Source: Planctomycetota bacterium
Lineage (GTDB): Bacteria; Planctomycetota; UBA1135; GCA-002748355
Assembly: GCA_020638795.1 (NCBI GenBank)
Contig: JACKHW010000004.1
Location: 434,001-498,000, forward strand
DNA: 64,000 bases
Reading direction: 5' to 3'
A program made the position numbers and the translations under genes. Below, piece by piece: positions 1 through 8,196 of the stretch. The first letter of the stretch is position 1; each line of letters begins with the position of its first letter. The notes under the pieces were generated by a model, which was not told the origin of the DNA, did no database searches, and saw nothing but the letters and a program-made list of their open reading frames with translations.

Positions 1-1
1 C

Positions 2-304
2 TGGCCGAGTGCCAAGGCCTACCTCGGCGATGGTGGCAGTCACGCCCTCGCCTTCGTACTCGGTTATGTGTCCCTCCGCGACGCGACGTCGGCATCGGCT
101 CTCCTGAGTCTCCACGCCCTCCCACTCCTCGACATGGGGCACGTCATCACGCTGCGCCTGATGCTCGGCATCGCACCGTGGCACGGCGACAAGCGCCATC
201 TCGCGCACCGCATGATCCGCGGCATGCCGGGCCGCGTCGCTGAATGGTCCGTGGCCCCCCTCCTCGCCACCATTGCGGCGCTCCTGTCCGCGCTTCTCCT
301 GTAA
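2..304 (+). CDS. WecA/MraY-type glycosyl-1-phosphate transferase (3' end only)
   Basis: This is the C-terminal ~100 residues of an integral membrane enzyme of the MraY/WecA family, which transfers a sugar-1-phosphate to undecaprenyl phosphate at the start of cell-envelope glycan synthesis. The frame is open from the first full codon of the window, so the gene begins upstream. Visible are the catalytic-region motif LGDGGS near the left edge, a hydrophobic segment, and a PLLDMGHVITLRL stretch followed by HGDKRHLAHRM. That last part matches the family's cytoplasmic His-containing loop, usually written PDRRHLHHRL. The product ends in an Ala/Leu-rich membrane segment. The exact substrate (WecA-like or another polyprenyl-phosphate transferase) cannot be told from this fragment. 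Confidence 0.8.
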   Translation, partial: WPSAKAYLGDGGSHALAFVLGYVSLRDATSASALLSLHALPLLDMGHVITLRLMLGIAPWHGDKRHLAHRMIRGMPGRVAEWSVAPLLATIAALLSALLL

Positions 305-316
305 CCGCGCAGATCG

Positions 317-1279
317 ATGTCGCATAGTGACCGCATGTCGAAGACCTTCGTGACTTGGCTCTCGCTCGCAATCGCGGCCGGGACGTCGTCTCCAGTGACC
401 GCGCAAGACGTGACGACGGGAGCCCAGGGAGAGTCGTCCGAGCAATCCGCGAACACCGCTCCAGTGCGCGACAGCATCGATCGCGGTGCAGGCTCGATGT
501 CCGATGAGCTGCAGGCCTTCCTGAAGCGCATGGCCGACACGATTCGCACGAAGGAGGCTCCCGATGCGATCCGCTCGTTCCGGGCTCGCGTTGCTGCCGA
601 TGTGCGCACGCCCGAGACGACCGCCAAGATCGAAGTCGGGATCGATTATCTCGCGCCGGTCTACTTACGCACCGAAGTCGTCGAGAACGGCACGTCCATC
701 GTGCGCGGACGCGATCGCGGCCTCGTACCCTGGATGAAGACCGGCGACGGCGAGTCCTATTGGCTCGAGGGGAAGGAGCGCGCCGTCGACCGTGAAGCCG
801 TGGCGCGCGACCTCGCCATCGCGGCGGGAATGACGCGGTTCCTCTATCCCGATCGTGTCCTCGCGCAGCTCGCAGAGACCAGCGGTCCGGTCGCGGAAGA
901 CCATCCTTGGCGACGGGACGAGACGATCCCGGCATACCGGGTCACAGGCATCGCGAAGGATGGGAGCGACTTCCCTCTGGCGGCAACTCCCGGATACAGC
1001 GGCAAGCTGCGTGTCACCGCGTGGTTCGATCGGGAAACACTCGCACTCAAGACGATCTTGCTCGAGCCACTCGACGAAGTCGAAGGAGCACGGGCGCGGC
1101 GCGAAGAACTGCGCTTCCTCGACCACGTCCGCAAGGACGGGCTCCTCCTCCCGAAAAAAGTGCTCTTGCGCGTCGAAGACATCGAGGCGAAACGGATGCG
1201 AACCGTCCAAGCCATCGAGCTGATCCAGTTTCGCGCGAACCCTCTCGTATTGACGAAAGAGTTCTTCAAGAAGCCCTGA
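317..1279 (+). CDS. Exported LolA-like hypothetical protein
   Basis: A 320-residue protein with a probable cleavable signal peptide (basic start, hydrophobic stretch, then an Ala-Gln site around residue 30). The mature part starts with a Gln/Ser/Asp-rich linker and continues into a beta-rich region. Its layout resembles LolA/LolB-like outer-membrane lipoprotein-sorting domains: a helix with repeated basic residues, then strands of the type TTAKIEVGIDYLAP and GKLRVTAWFDRETLALKTI. No catalytic motif is visible. An in-frame ATG 18 nt downstream (335) gives a more compact signal peptide and may be the true start. The protein sits 60 nt before the next secreted protein on the same strand. The LolA-like label is a fold-level impression, not an established assignment. 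Confidence 0.65.
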   Translation: MSHSDRMSKTFVTWLSLAIAAGTSSPVTAQDVTTGAQGESSEQSANTAPVRDSIDRGAGSMSDELQAFLKRMADTIRTKEAPDAIRSFRARVAADVRTPETTAKIEVGIDYLAPVYLRTEVVENGTSIVRGRDRGLVPWMKTGDGESYWLEGKERAVDREAVARDLAIAAGMTRFLYPDRVLAQLAETSGPVAEDHPWRRDETIPAYRVTGIAKDGSDFPLAATPGYSGKLRVTAWFDRETLALKTILLEPLDEVEGARARREELRFLDHVRKDGLLLPKKVLLRVEDIEAKRMRTVQAIELIQFRANPLVLTKEFFKKP

Positions 1280-1339
1280 GCCCGTCGCGTATCCTGTGGT
1301 CTTCCTGGATTCGATATCTCGAACATGGGAAGGACTCGC

Positions 1340-2437
1340 ATGAATACGCCAACCTGCCTCCCGATCCTGCTCGCCTGCACCGTCGCTGCATCGACGTTCT
1401 CGGCCCCGACCTTCGCTCAGAACAAACGCGTGATTCCCGACTCGGCGGGACGCGAGGGTTCGACCGCGACGCCGACGCTCTTCAGTCAGGATGCAGGACG
1501 CATCCAACAAGTGCTCGACGGGAACGCCGTGATGAACACGGTCGCCCGTCTCACATCGGTCAATCTGCGTCTCGACGGAACGGTGATGACCGCCGTCGCG
1601 AGCCGAACGCTGACCGGTTTCAAGCTCACGCTCGGAACCACGAGCGCCACACCCGCAACGATGAGCACGACGTTCGGCACGAACCGAACAGGCACCCAGA
1701 CGCTGGTCTTCGACGGCAACCTCGTCCTCCCTGCGCAAACGGCCACGTCACGACCGTTCAACATCAAGATTCCGTTCAACAAGGTCAGCATCTACTCGTA
1801 CGACAAGACGCAGGGCAACCTGCTCGTCGAGATGGAAGCGCCGGGAACGGCGAAGACCGACTTCGGCTACATGATCGACGCGCACGATCAGTCGACGACG
1901 CGCGGCTTCTACACGTACTACGGAACACCCGGGAAACTCAGCACGGGTGAATACGCCAGCATCCTCGTGCAGGACGACTTCAATCTGCGCCCGGGTCGGA
2001 CCTTCACGATGTCGGTCAGTGCGCTCCGTCAAAACTATCCGACGGTCGCGTTCCTCGGCTTCTCCGGCACGACCTGGGGTTCTCTGTCCCTGCCGCTCCC
2101 GCTCGATGGCCTCGGTGCGACCGGGAACGTGCTCGAAGTGAGCCCGGATTTCGCGTTGCCCGTGTCGCTGATCCAATCGGGGCAAACGTACGTGGGCAGC
2201 CTTCGCCTCACGATCCCTTCGACGGCTTTCGATCTGCGGCTCTACTCACAGTGGATGTTCTTCGACGCCGCCGCCAACAACTTCGGAGCCGCGTTCAGTC
2301 CGGGTCTCGCGGTCTGGGTTCAATCGACGTCCCAGCCGACGCAATATGTGACGAACAAGGACGCGACGGCAACGACAGGCTCGCTGTCCAACAGCGGCGA
2401 AGGGCTCGTGATCGAACTCGAGGGCGTGATCCTTTGA
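1340..2437 (+). CDS. Secreted protein with the planctomycete-type C-terminal beta domain
   Basis: A 365-residue protein with a clear signal peptide (hydrophobic residues 6-22, then SAPTFAQ). The ATG at 1340 is preferred over one five codons upstream because GGAAGGA sits just before it at good spacing. The middle is Thr/Ser/Gly-rich and strand-like. The last ~140 residues contain a WGSLSLPLPL segment, a TFDLRLYSQ-like segment (here AFDLRLYSQ) and a final AFSPGLAVWV strand. The same pattern ends the subtilase at 2450-5344 and the ELWxSDGT protein at 8197-11304. No enzyme motif is visible. Its stop lies 12 nt from the convergent subtilase stop. Function is unknown; a surface or extracellular structural role is inferred. 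Confidence 0.75.
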   Translation: MNTPTCLPILLACTVAASTFSAPTFAQNKRVIPDSAGREGSTATPTLFSQDAGRIQQVLDGNAVMNTVARLTSVNLRLDGTVMTAVASRTLTGFKLTLGTTSATPATMSTTFGTNRTGTQTLVFDGNLVLPAQTATSRPFNIKIPFNKVSIYSYDKTQGNLLVEMEAPGTAKTDFGYMIDAHDQSTTRGFYTYYGTPGKLSTGEYASILVQDDFNLRPGRTFTMSVSALRQNYPTVAFLGFSGTTWGSLSLPLPLDGLGATGNVLEVSPDFALPVSLIQSGQTYVGSLRLTIPSTAFDLRLYSQWMFFDAAANNFGAAFSPGLAVWVQSTSQPTQYVTNKDATATTGSLSNSGEGLVIELEGVIL

Positions 2438-2449
2438 CCGTCCCGTGCC

Positions 2450-5344
2450 TCACTTGCCGATCTTGATGCGACCGCCGTTCGTCGTGATGACGCCAAGCTT
2501 GTTCTTCGTGTCGGCGAAGAAGGCCTGGACGTAGACCACGAGATTGACCAGAGCTTGGTCGTTCGGCAGGGCGAACGGCAGTGCGGCATCGCCCACCACG
2601 TTCGTTGCGAATGGCAACCCGAGGTCCATCGAAACCAGGAGACTGCAGGGCGTCGCGTAGCGGAACGGCAACGGGATCGTGCCCCACGTTTGGTTCGACG
2701 CACCGAAGAACAGCACCGAAGGTCGGCTCGGACCAGCGCCGGTGATGTCGATCGAGACGGTGCGCCCGATCAACGGATCGCCGGTCAAATCGAGTTCTGG
2801 AACCGAAGCTCCCACGACGCCACGCAAGCGGTAAGACCACTTGGTATCGAACTGACCGATACCCGCCCAGCGTGCGCCGTCATACTCGTAGTGATACCGA
2901 TCCTCGCCATTGGCTGACACGGGCAGTTCGAGCTTGTCCGTGTTGTCGATGACGAAGAAGAACAGTTCACCATTGTCGAGGTTGACGACGAACGGGAACT
3001 CGACCGTGTACTGCTGCCACGCGCTGACACGGACCGTCTTGCTCGCGATCGCACGCAGTGGCGTACTCGCACTCGAATCGATCGAGTAGACATGCACGCC
3101 GACATCGACGGGCGTCGCGAGCGCGCGCGCGAAGAAGTCGACACCGCAAATGCTCGTTCGCGCTGTCGTCCAGTCGAGAACAGCAATGGCTTTCGCGATC
3201 GTGGTCCGCTGTCCATTCGTCAGCGTCCAGTTGCGAGCCAGGAAATCCGAGCAACCATTCGAACTCGGACAGCCTGACCCAAACGCCGTGAACGCACCGA
3301 CCGGCACTGCGACCTTCGACTTGCTCTGCAAGGTCGCCCCGATCGAGACGAGACCGTAGTCCGCATCCGTCAGTGCCGTTTCGACGTGTCCGTCCTCGGC
3401 AACCAAATAAGCCCCGACCTCGATCTCCCACGTGCCGGCCTCGGGCTTGTCGACGAAGAAGCACTGGACCGGGTCCACCGTGTTCCGCGTGCCGCCCGGC
3501 ATACTGACGTTGCCGGACTCGAGACCGTGATTGCCCCAATACTCGACCCCCTTCGGGGACTTCACGTGTAAGGAAAGATCGTTGACCCTCGCCAGCGCAG
3601 CACTCGGATTCGCCGGTGGATCCGTGTGCACGAGCACGATGCGCAAGTCCGTCTGGCCCTGGGGGACGGTCACGCGATAGAGCATGCCCTCGCCTTGCTG
3701 AATCACGTCCGTCTCGTCGACGACCACGTGCAGGGCGCGCCGGTCGTACATACCGGCCACGTCGGGAAAGCCCCAACCGACGTGTTCCCGCCGGTTGTCC
3801 GTGCTCGACGCCGTGAACGCATACTGCGCTGCGTTGGCGATCTGCAGTGCTTTGAGCGTCGAGGCATGGGGCCGATTCTCGAACCGCGTCCCGTTGGCCT
3901 TGCGCTTCGGACCGAACAACCCATCCGTGAACATCTGGATCGCGAGCGCGTTGTGGCCGGCGACGATCGCGGTCGCACCGGACGTCCCACCGAAGTTCGT
4001 GTAGCTGTCGCCGTTCGGGTTGTATCCCGCGAGCCCGGTCAGGTCCGAACAATGGATCTTGTCGTCGTAGCCGACCAGGTCCGGCTTGATGCGTCCATCC
4101 GACGCTGGCCCCATCGCGCCGACGCCGCCGAACCACGAATCGTCACCAGCACTGCTGTTGTCTTGACTCGCGATACTGCCGACGGTCGTGACGTTCTTCG
4201 CCCACGCCTCGGGTCGCGCGAGAACGCGACTGGTGTTGCCGAAGGCCTGCGTCCACGGAATGTCATGATCGAAGATGAGTTCGTCGATCTCGGCGGACAC
4301 CGCGTCGTAGTCCGTCGTCAGGTTGTGACCCCACGAGGATGTCGTGAACATGACTTGGTGCACGCCCACGAGCGATGCAGCGACTTGCCACCGCGACGCG
4401 ACCGATGCGTCATAGCTCGTGTAGAACGCTGTCGCATCCGGAGCGAGTCCGCGTGCGCTCGCATGACTCTTTGCATTGCCGAAGACGATGCCCGCCGTGC
4501 AATGACCGTGTGCAGAGACCTTGGACGCACCGAGCACACTCGTCGGCAGCACGTTGAAGTCCTTGTGTCCGGCCTCGATCCCTTCGAAGACGTGTCCGCG
4601 CACGCCATTGCCGGTGTAGCCGCCCTTGGTCTCGATCACGTTGGCACCGCCTTGGATGCGCACGTTGTCCATGTCGACACCGATCGGTGTCACCGGGTCG
4701 AGCCAGAGGACCGAATCGAGACGCACGACACGCACCAACTGTGCAGGCGTCAATTCGGCAACGAGGAGCCGCGAGTGCTCGCGCTTCTCGAGAATGCGAC
4801 CACCGAGACCCGCGATCGCCTCGAACACGAGCGGCTTGTCCCGCTGACGGTCGACGACGACGACGTTGTATGCGGCGCGTTCGGGTACGGCGATCGCAGC
4901 AGGCCCCGATGTGTCCAACCGTGCGCCCACCGCGGCCAAGAGCGACGGCGGAAGGCGATACGCGGGATGATAGGGAGTCACCGCCCGAACCGAGGCGATG
5001 TCCTCGACACGGACACGGGCATCGGACGACATGCGCACGATGTACGCGTTGTCGGGGAGATACCCGTGAACTTCGGCTCCGGCGGCACGCAGTGCAGCAC
5101 GGTACGTTTCGGTCGGCGCACCATGCGCTTGCACGATCCAAAGGTGTGTGTCCGCGGCCGCCCCGAAGCCGACTGGCGCCACAGCGACATCGACGATCGG
5201 GTCGAAGGATCGCAGCCGCAGGTGAATGCGCTCGCCGTCGGCGACCACGGACGAAGCTGCCCTCGAGACGGAGGCCAGGCTCGCGACACCGAGGAAGAAT
5301 GCGAGTAGCGCTCGCATCACAGGACGACGAATCAACTCGGACAT
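2450..5344 (-). CDS. Secreted subtilisin-like serine peptidase (S8)
   Basis: A 964-residue exported S8-family peptidase. The ATG at 5344 is chosen because it is followed directly by a signal peptide (MRALLAFFLGVASLA) and has GAGG about 7 nt upstream. An N-terminal propeptide-like region precedes the catalytic domain. The His motif HGHCTAGI (about residue 279), the oxyanion Asn in AFGNTS and the Ser motif FGGTSGAT (about 453) are all visible. At the position of the catalytic Asp the sequence reads VFEGIEAGHKDF, so Glu replaces Asp (about residue 254). After the peptidase comes a pre-peptidase/P-domain-like segment (VHTDPPAN, VNDLSLHV) and then the C-terminal beta domain with WGTIPLPF. It is the last gene of the minus-strand exported-protein cluster. 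Confidence 0.88.
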   Translation of the reverse strand: MSELIRRPVMRALLAFFLGVASLASVSRAASSVVADGERIHLRLRSFDPIVDVAVAPVGFGAAADTHLWIVQAHGAPTETYRAALRAAGAEVHGYLPDNAYIVRMSSDARVRVEDIASVRAVTPYHPAYRLPPSLLAAVGARLDTSGPAAIAVPERAAYNVVVVDRQRDKPLVFEAIAGLGGRILEKREHSRLLVAELTPAQLVRVVRLDSVLWLDPVTPIGVDMDNVRIQGGANVIETKGGYTGNGVRGHVFEGIEAGHKDFNVLPTSVLGASKVSAHGHCTAGIVFGNAKSHASARGLAPDATAFYTSYDASVASRWQVAASLVGVHQVMFTTSSWGHNLTTDYDAVSAEIDELIFDHDIPWTQAFGNTSRVLARPEAWAKNVTTVGSIASQDNSSAGDDSWFGGVGAMGPASDGRIKPDLVGYDDKIHCSDLTGLAGYNPNGDSYTNFGGTSGATAIVAGHNALAIQMFTDGLFGPKRKANGTRFENRPHASTLKALQIANAAQYAFTASSTDNRREHVGWGFPDVAGMYDRRALHVVVDETDVIQQGEGMLYRVTVPQGQTDLRIVLVHTDPPANPSAALARVNDLSLHVKSPKGVEYWGNHGLESGNVSMPGGTRNTVDPVQCFFVDKPEAGTWEIEVGAYLVAEDGHVETALTDADYGLVSIGATLQSKSKVAVPVGAFTAFGSGCPSSNGCSDFLARNWTLTNGQRTTIAKAIAVLDWTTARTSICGVDFFARALATPVDVGVHVYSIDSSASTPLRAIASKTVRVSAWQQYTVEFPFVVNLDNGELFFFVIDNTDKLELPVSANGEDRYHYEYDGARWAGIGQFDTKWSYRLRGVVGASVPELDLTGDPLIGRTVSIDITGAGPSRPSVLFFGASNQTWGTIPLPFRYATPCSLLVSMDLGLPFATNVVGDAALPFALPNDQALVNLVVYVQAFFADTKNKLGVITTNGGRIKIGK

Positions 5345-5385
5345 GGGCAGACCTCGAGCACGGTGCGCGTCACGGCGCGGGTGAC

Positions 5386-6657
5386 TCACAGGATTGGCAG
5401 GGTGGCGAACTGAGAACCGAGCACGATGGAACTCGAGACTCCCAACCACTTCTCGAGGATGCTCGCGTAGACCCGCCGGAAATCCGTCGAGTCCTTGTCG
5501 AAGTCCGGGAACCACTCTTCGTATGGCGTCGTGACCTTCGCGAGATCCGGATACTTGCCGTAGTAGCCTCCGATCACGGGTTCGCCCGCGACGTACGCAA
5601 CGCCGCCGTGACCGTGGTCGAGGCCTTGCGACCCGTTCTCCCCGAAACGACGCGAGAACTCGGAGAACACGAGGACCACGACTTCCTGCCCTCGTCCCTG
5701 CAGCTTCATGTCGTCGAGGAAGGCCTTGATGTTGCCCGACAAGGCACGGATGGCGTCCGCGAACTGTCCGGTCGTTCCACCCTTACCCGCCAAATACGTG
5801 TGATGATCGTACGCCCCCGTGCGCAGGTAGTAGACGTGCGAGGGGAAGTTCTGCGTGAGCAACCCGGCGATGCGGTAGAGGTACGGCGTGATGTCGATGT
5901 TGTACGGGTACTGCACCTTGGGCTGATAGTACTGCGCCGCGTTCTGCAAGAGCTGAACGAGGCGGAACGTGCGCGACATCACGTCCGACGTGTAGGCGAG
6001 ACTCTCCGAAGTCGTCCGCTTGACGGACGCGGCGATCTCCATTGCCGCGACTTCGACCAGATTGTCACCACTGGTGTAGTAGTCGGTCTCGAAGCCGAAG
6101 CGCCCGGTCGTCGTGCTTCCGATCACCGGCACTCTCGCACCGTCGAAGGCACCAGTCGCCGTTGCTGACGCATCGATCGCCGGGATCGAAGATGTTCCCG
6201 TGTATGCCTGTGTCAGGTACCGACCCAACCAACCATCGTCGCCATCGTTGGGCTTGGCCTTGCCGGTGTACCAACGAGTTTGGGACTCGAAATGCGACTG
6301 GTCCGGCTCGGGGTGGCCGACGTTGTTGATGACCGCGAGGTCACCTCGATCGTAGAGATCCCGCCAAGCACTCGCGAAGCTCGCCCACTTCTCGGGCACC
6401 TTGCTGCTGATGGGCAGCGTTGCCGACGACGTGTTGTCGACCGCGACATTCGGGCGAGCACTGTAGTAGGTCGGGCTGTAGACCGGAACGATCTGGTTGA
6501 AGTAGTCCCATCCACCATCGACCTGGATGATGATGAGCTTGCGTCCGGCGCTGGGCGCCATGCTCGCGGCATGGCTCCAGAGTGACCGATTCAACGTCGG
6601 GATGGCCGCGCCGCTCGCGAGGCCGGAGATCAGGAAATCACGGCGTGAGTGTGTCAT
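5386..6657 (-). CDS. DUF1501 protein, Tat-exported
   Basis: A 423-residue DUF1501 protein, a family related to the alkaline-phosphatase/sulfatase superfamily and abundant in planctomycetes. It starts with a twin-arginine signal (SRRDFLISGLASG), so it is probably exported folded. The domain begins with KLIIIQVDGGWDYFN, where the Asp-Gly-Gly block is the usual metal/nucleophile region of the superfamily, and includes QSHFESQTRW and the later VVLVFSEFSRRFGENGS block. An AGGAG at 6665-6669 lies 7 nt before the ATG and overlaps the stop of the upstream DUF1800 gene, so the two are very probably co-translated. The biochemical function of DUF1501 proteins is not established. Confidence 0.93.
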   Translation of the reverse strand: MTHSRRDFLISGLASGAAIPTLNRSLWSHAASMAPSAGRKLIIIQVDGGWDYFNQIVPVYSPTYYSARPNVAVDNTSSATLPISSKVPEKWASFASAWRDLYDRGDLAVINNVGHPEPDQSHFESQTRWYTGKAKPNDGDDGWLGRYLTQAYTGTSSIPAIDASATATGAFDGARVPVIGSTTTGRFGFETDYYTSGDNLVEVAAMEIAASVKRTTSESLAYTSDVMSRTFRLVQLLQNAAQYYQPKVQYPYNIDITPYLYRIAGLLTQNFPSHVYYLRTGAYDHHTYLAGKGGTTGQFADAIRALSGNIKAFLDDMKLQGRGQEVVVLVFSEFSRRFGENGSQGLDHGHGGVAYVAGEPVIGGYYGKYPDLAKVTTPYEEWFPDFDKDSTDFRRVYASILEKWLGVSSSIVLGSQFATLPIL

Positions 6658-6668
6658 GGCTTCGCTCC

Positions 6669-8123
6669 TCAGTTGATCGATGCTTCGGGGAGGGACAGGA
6701 TCAGGTGCACGAGCCCGCGAACCTTCTCGTCGATCTTCGTCGGCGTGAAGGTGAATGGCTGCGGCCCCGAATCCGTCAAGTCCATGAACAGATAGAGGAT
6801 GTTGCGAACGCTGGGCGGGATGTCGTCGACACCGAGAATCCGCACGTAGTGATCGACGAGCGCCTTCACCGTCGTGATGTTGAGACGCTGAATCTCGCGG
6901 TTCGGGTCGAACAAGCTCATGCCGTTCTTGCGCGTCAAGTCGTTGCCGTAGTTGGCACGCGCGATCAACGACATTTCATCGATCCAGGCGACGCCGTCGT
7001 CATACCCGGACGGATCCTTGTACTCCATCAGGCGATACCCCATCGAAACGATCCGCGTGTCGATGTAGCGGTAGTACCGCCACGGCGCGTTCGTCGCGCG
7101 GATCGCCTGCATCGCGAACTCGTAAGGGTTCTTGACGAGCTTCTTGATCGCACGGTCACTGTAGAAGTAGTTGCTCTTGAGGATCGTGTTCATCAAGACC
7201 CTGATGTCGTACCCCGATGTGCGCCACGTGTTGGCGAGAACGTCGATGAGCTGGGGATACGGATCTTCCGAGACGAAATACTTCCAGATTTTCGTGACGA
7301 GGAACCGAGCAGTCGAAGGATGTCCGAGGATCGTATCGATCAAGTCGTACACTTCGCGCTGGCCGTTGTTGTAGATCGTGCGGCCGAGCACGGTCTTGTC
7401 ACCGATGACGTGCCAGGCAGGTTTGTAGGTGAAGGCGTTGATCGCACCAGTACTCCACCCACTCAGGCACTTGGCCGCCTCGCGCACGTCCTGCTGCTGA
7501 TAGCCGCCGTGAACCCCCATCGTGAAGAGCTCGAGCAGTTCACGCCCGTAGTTCTCGTTGATCTTCGGCGCTCCGTTCTCCGGCTTGCCATTGACGTTGT
7601 TGTCCAGCCACCACAGCATCGCAGGGTCCTTGGTGACCGCGATGAGCAGATCGGACATCCGTCCGAGACCGTGCAGTCGGAGCACGTTGATGTGACGAAC
7701 GAGCAAGGCTTCGTGAGCACGATCCTTCGTGCCGACCGAGAAGTGATCGCTCCAGAAGAGCGCCATCTTCTCCTTGAGTGGCTCGGTCGTGATCAGCATC
7801 TCGTCGACCCACTGCGCGCGCGAGCCGTAGCGATAGGTGGTGTCCGCCGCCTCGCCGTTGCTGAGTCGCACTTGACCACTGTCGACGATGGTCCTGCTCG
7901 ACACGTTGAGCAGCGCATTGACGGTTCCTTGCATCCCCGCCTTGACCATGCTGGGCACGTCTTCGGGACGCGCGCCGAAGCCCGCCCGTCTCATGAGATG
8001 CATGACCTTGGTCTCGTCCCACGGATTGGAGGCACTGGGCACGAAAGGCGCCAGGTCGCGATACGGGTCGGGCGCGATGCCGACGGCCTTGGTCGCTTGG
8101 GCTTGGTACTGCTGTTGTTGCAT
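6669..8123 (-). CDS. DUF1800 domain protein
   Basis: A 484-residue DUF1800 protein. The ATG at 8123 is preferred over the GTG one codon upstream because GGAGA lies about 7 nt before it. After a Gln-rich N terminus come the family hallmarks: HLMRRAGFGARPEDV (the HLLRRAGFG block), NENYGRELLELFTMGV and GWSTGAINAF. DUF1800 and DUF1501 genes are habitually paired in planctomycetes and other bacteria. Here the DUF1501 partner follows after 11 nt. No classical Sec signal is visible, so how it is localised is unclear. The function of the pair is unknown; export of secreted proteins or surface-associated hydrolysis has been suggested only by context. Confidence 0.93.
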   Translation of the reverse strand: MQQQQYQAQATKAVGIAPDPYRDLAPFVPSASNPWDETKVMHLMRRAGFGARPEDVPSMVKAGMQGTVNALLNVSSRTIVDSGQVRLSNGEAADTTYRYGSRAQWVDEMLITTEPLKEKMALFWSDHFSVGTKDRAHEALLVRHINVLRLHGLGRMSDLLIAVTKDPAMLWWLDNNVNGKPENGAPKINENYGRELLELFTMGVHGGYQQQDVREAAKCLSGWSTGAINAFTYKPAWHVIGDKTVLGRTIYNNGQREVYDLIDTILGHPSTARFLVTKIWKYFVSEDPYPQLIDVLANTWRTSGYDIRVLMNTILKSNYFYSDRAIKKLVKNPYEFAMQAIRATNAPWRYYRYIDTRIVSMGYRLMEYKDPSGYDDGVAWIDEMSLIARANYGNDLTRKNGMSLFDPNREIQRLNITTVKALVDHYVRILGVDDIPPSVRNILYLFMDLTDSGPQPFTFTPTKIDEKVRGLVHLILSLPEASIN

Positions 8124-8196
8124 CACGGATTCTCCGTTCGAAGGACTACACGACGGATCGCGGAACCGGTACGTCGTTGCGCCGAGCGTGAACTGC

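Noticed and set aside
3626..5308. A 560-codon plus-strand frame opposite the subtilase
   Set aside because: The subtilase has intact motifs on the minus strand; the opposite frame is His/Arg-rich without any family signal.
5386..6657. DUF1501 annotated as a sulfatase or phosphatase
   Set aside because: The fold is related but the activity is not established for the family, so only the family name is used.
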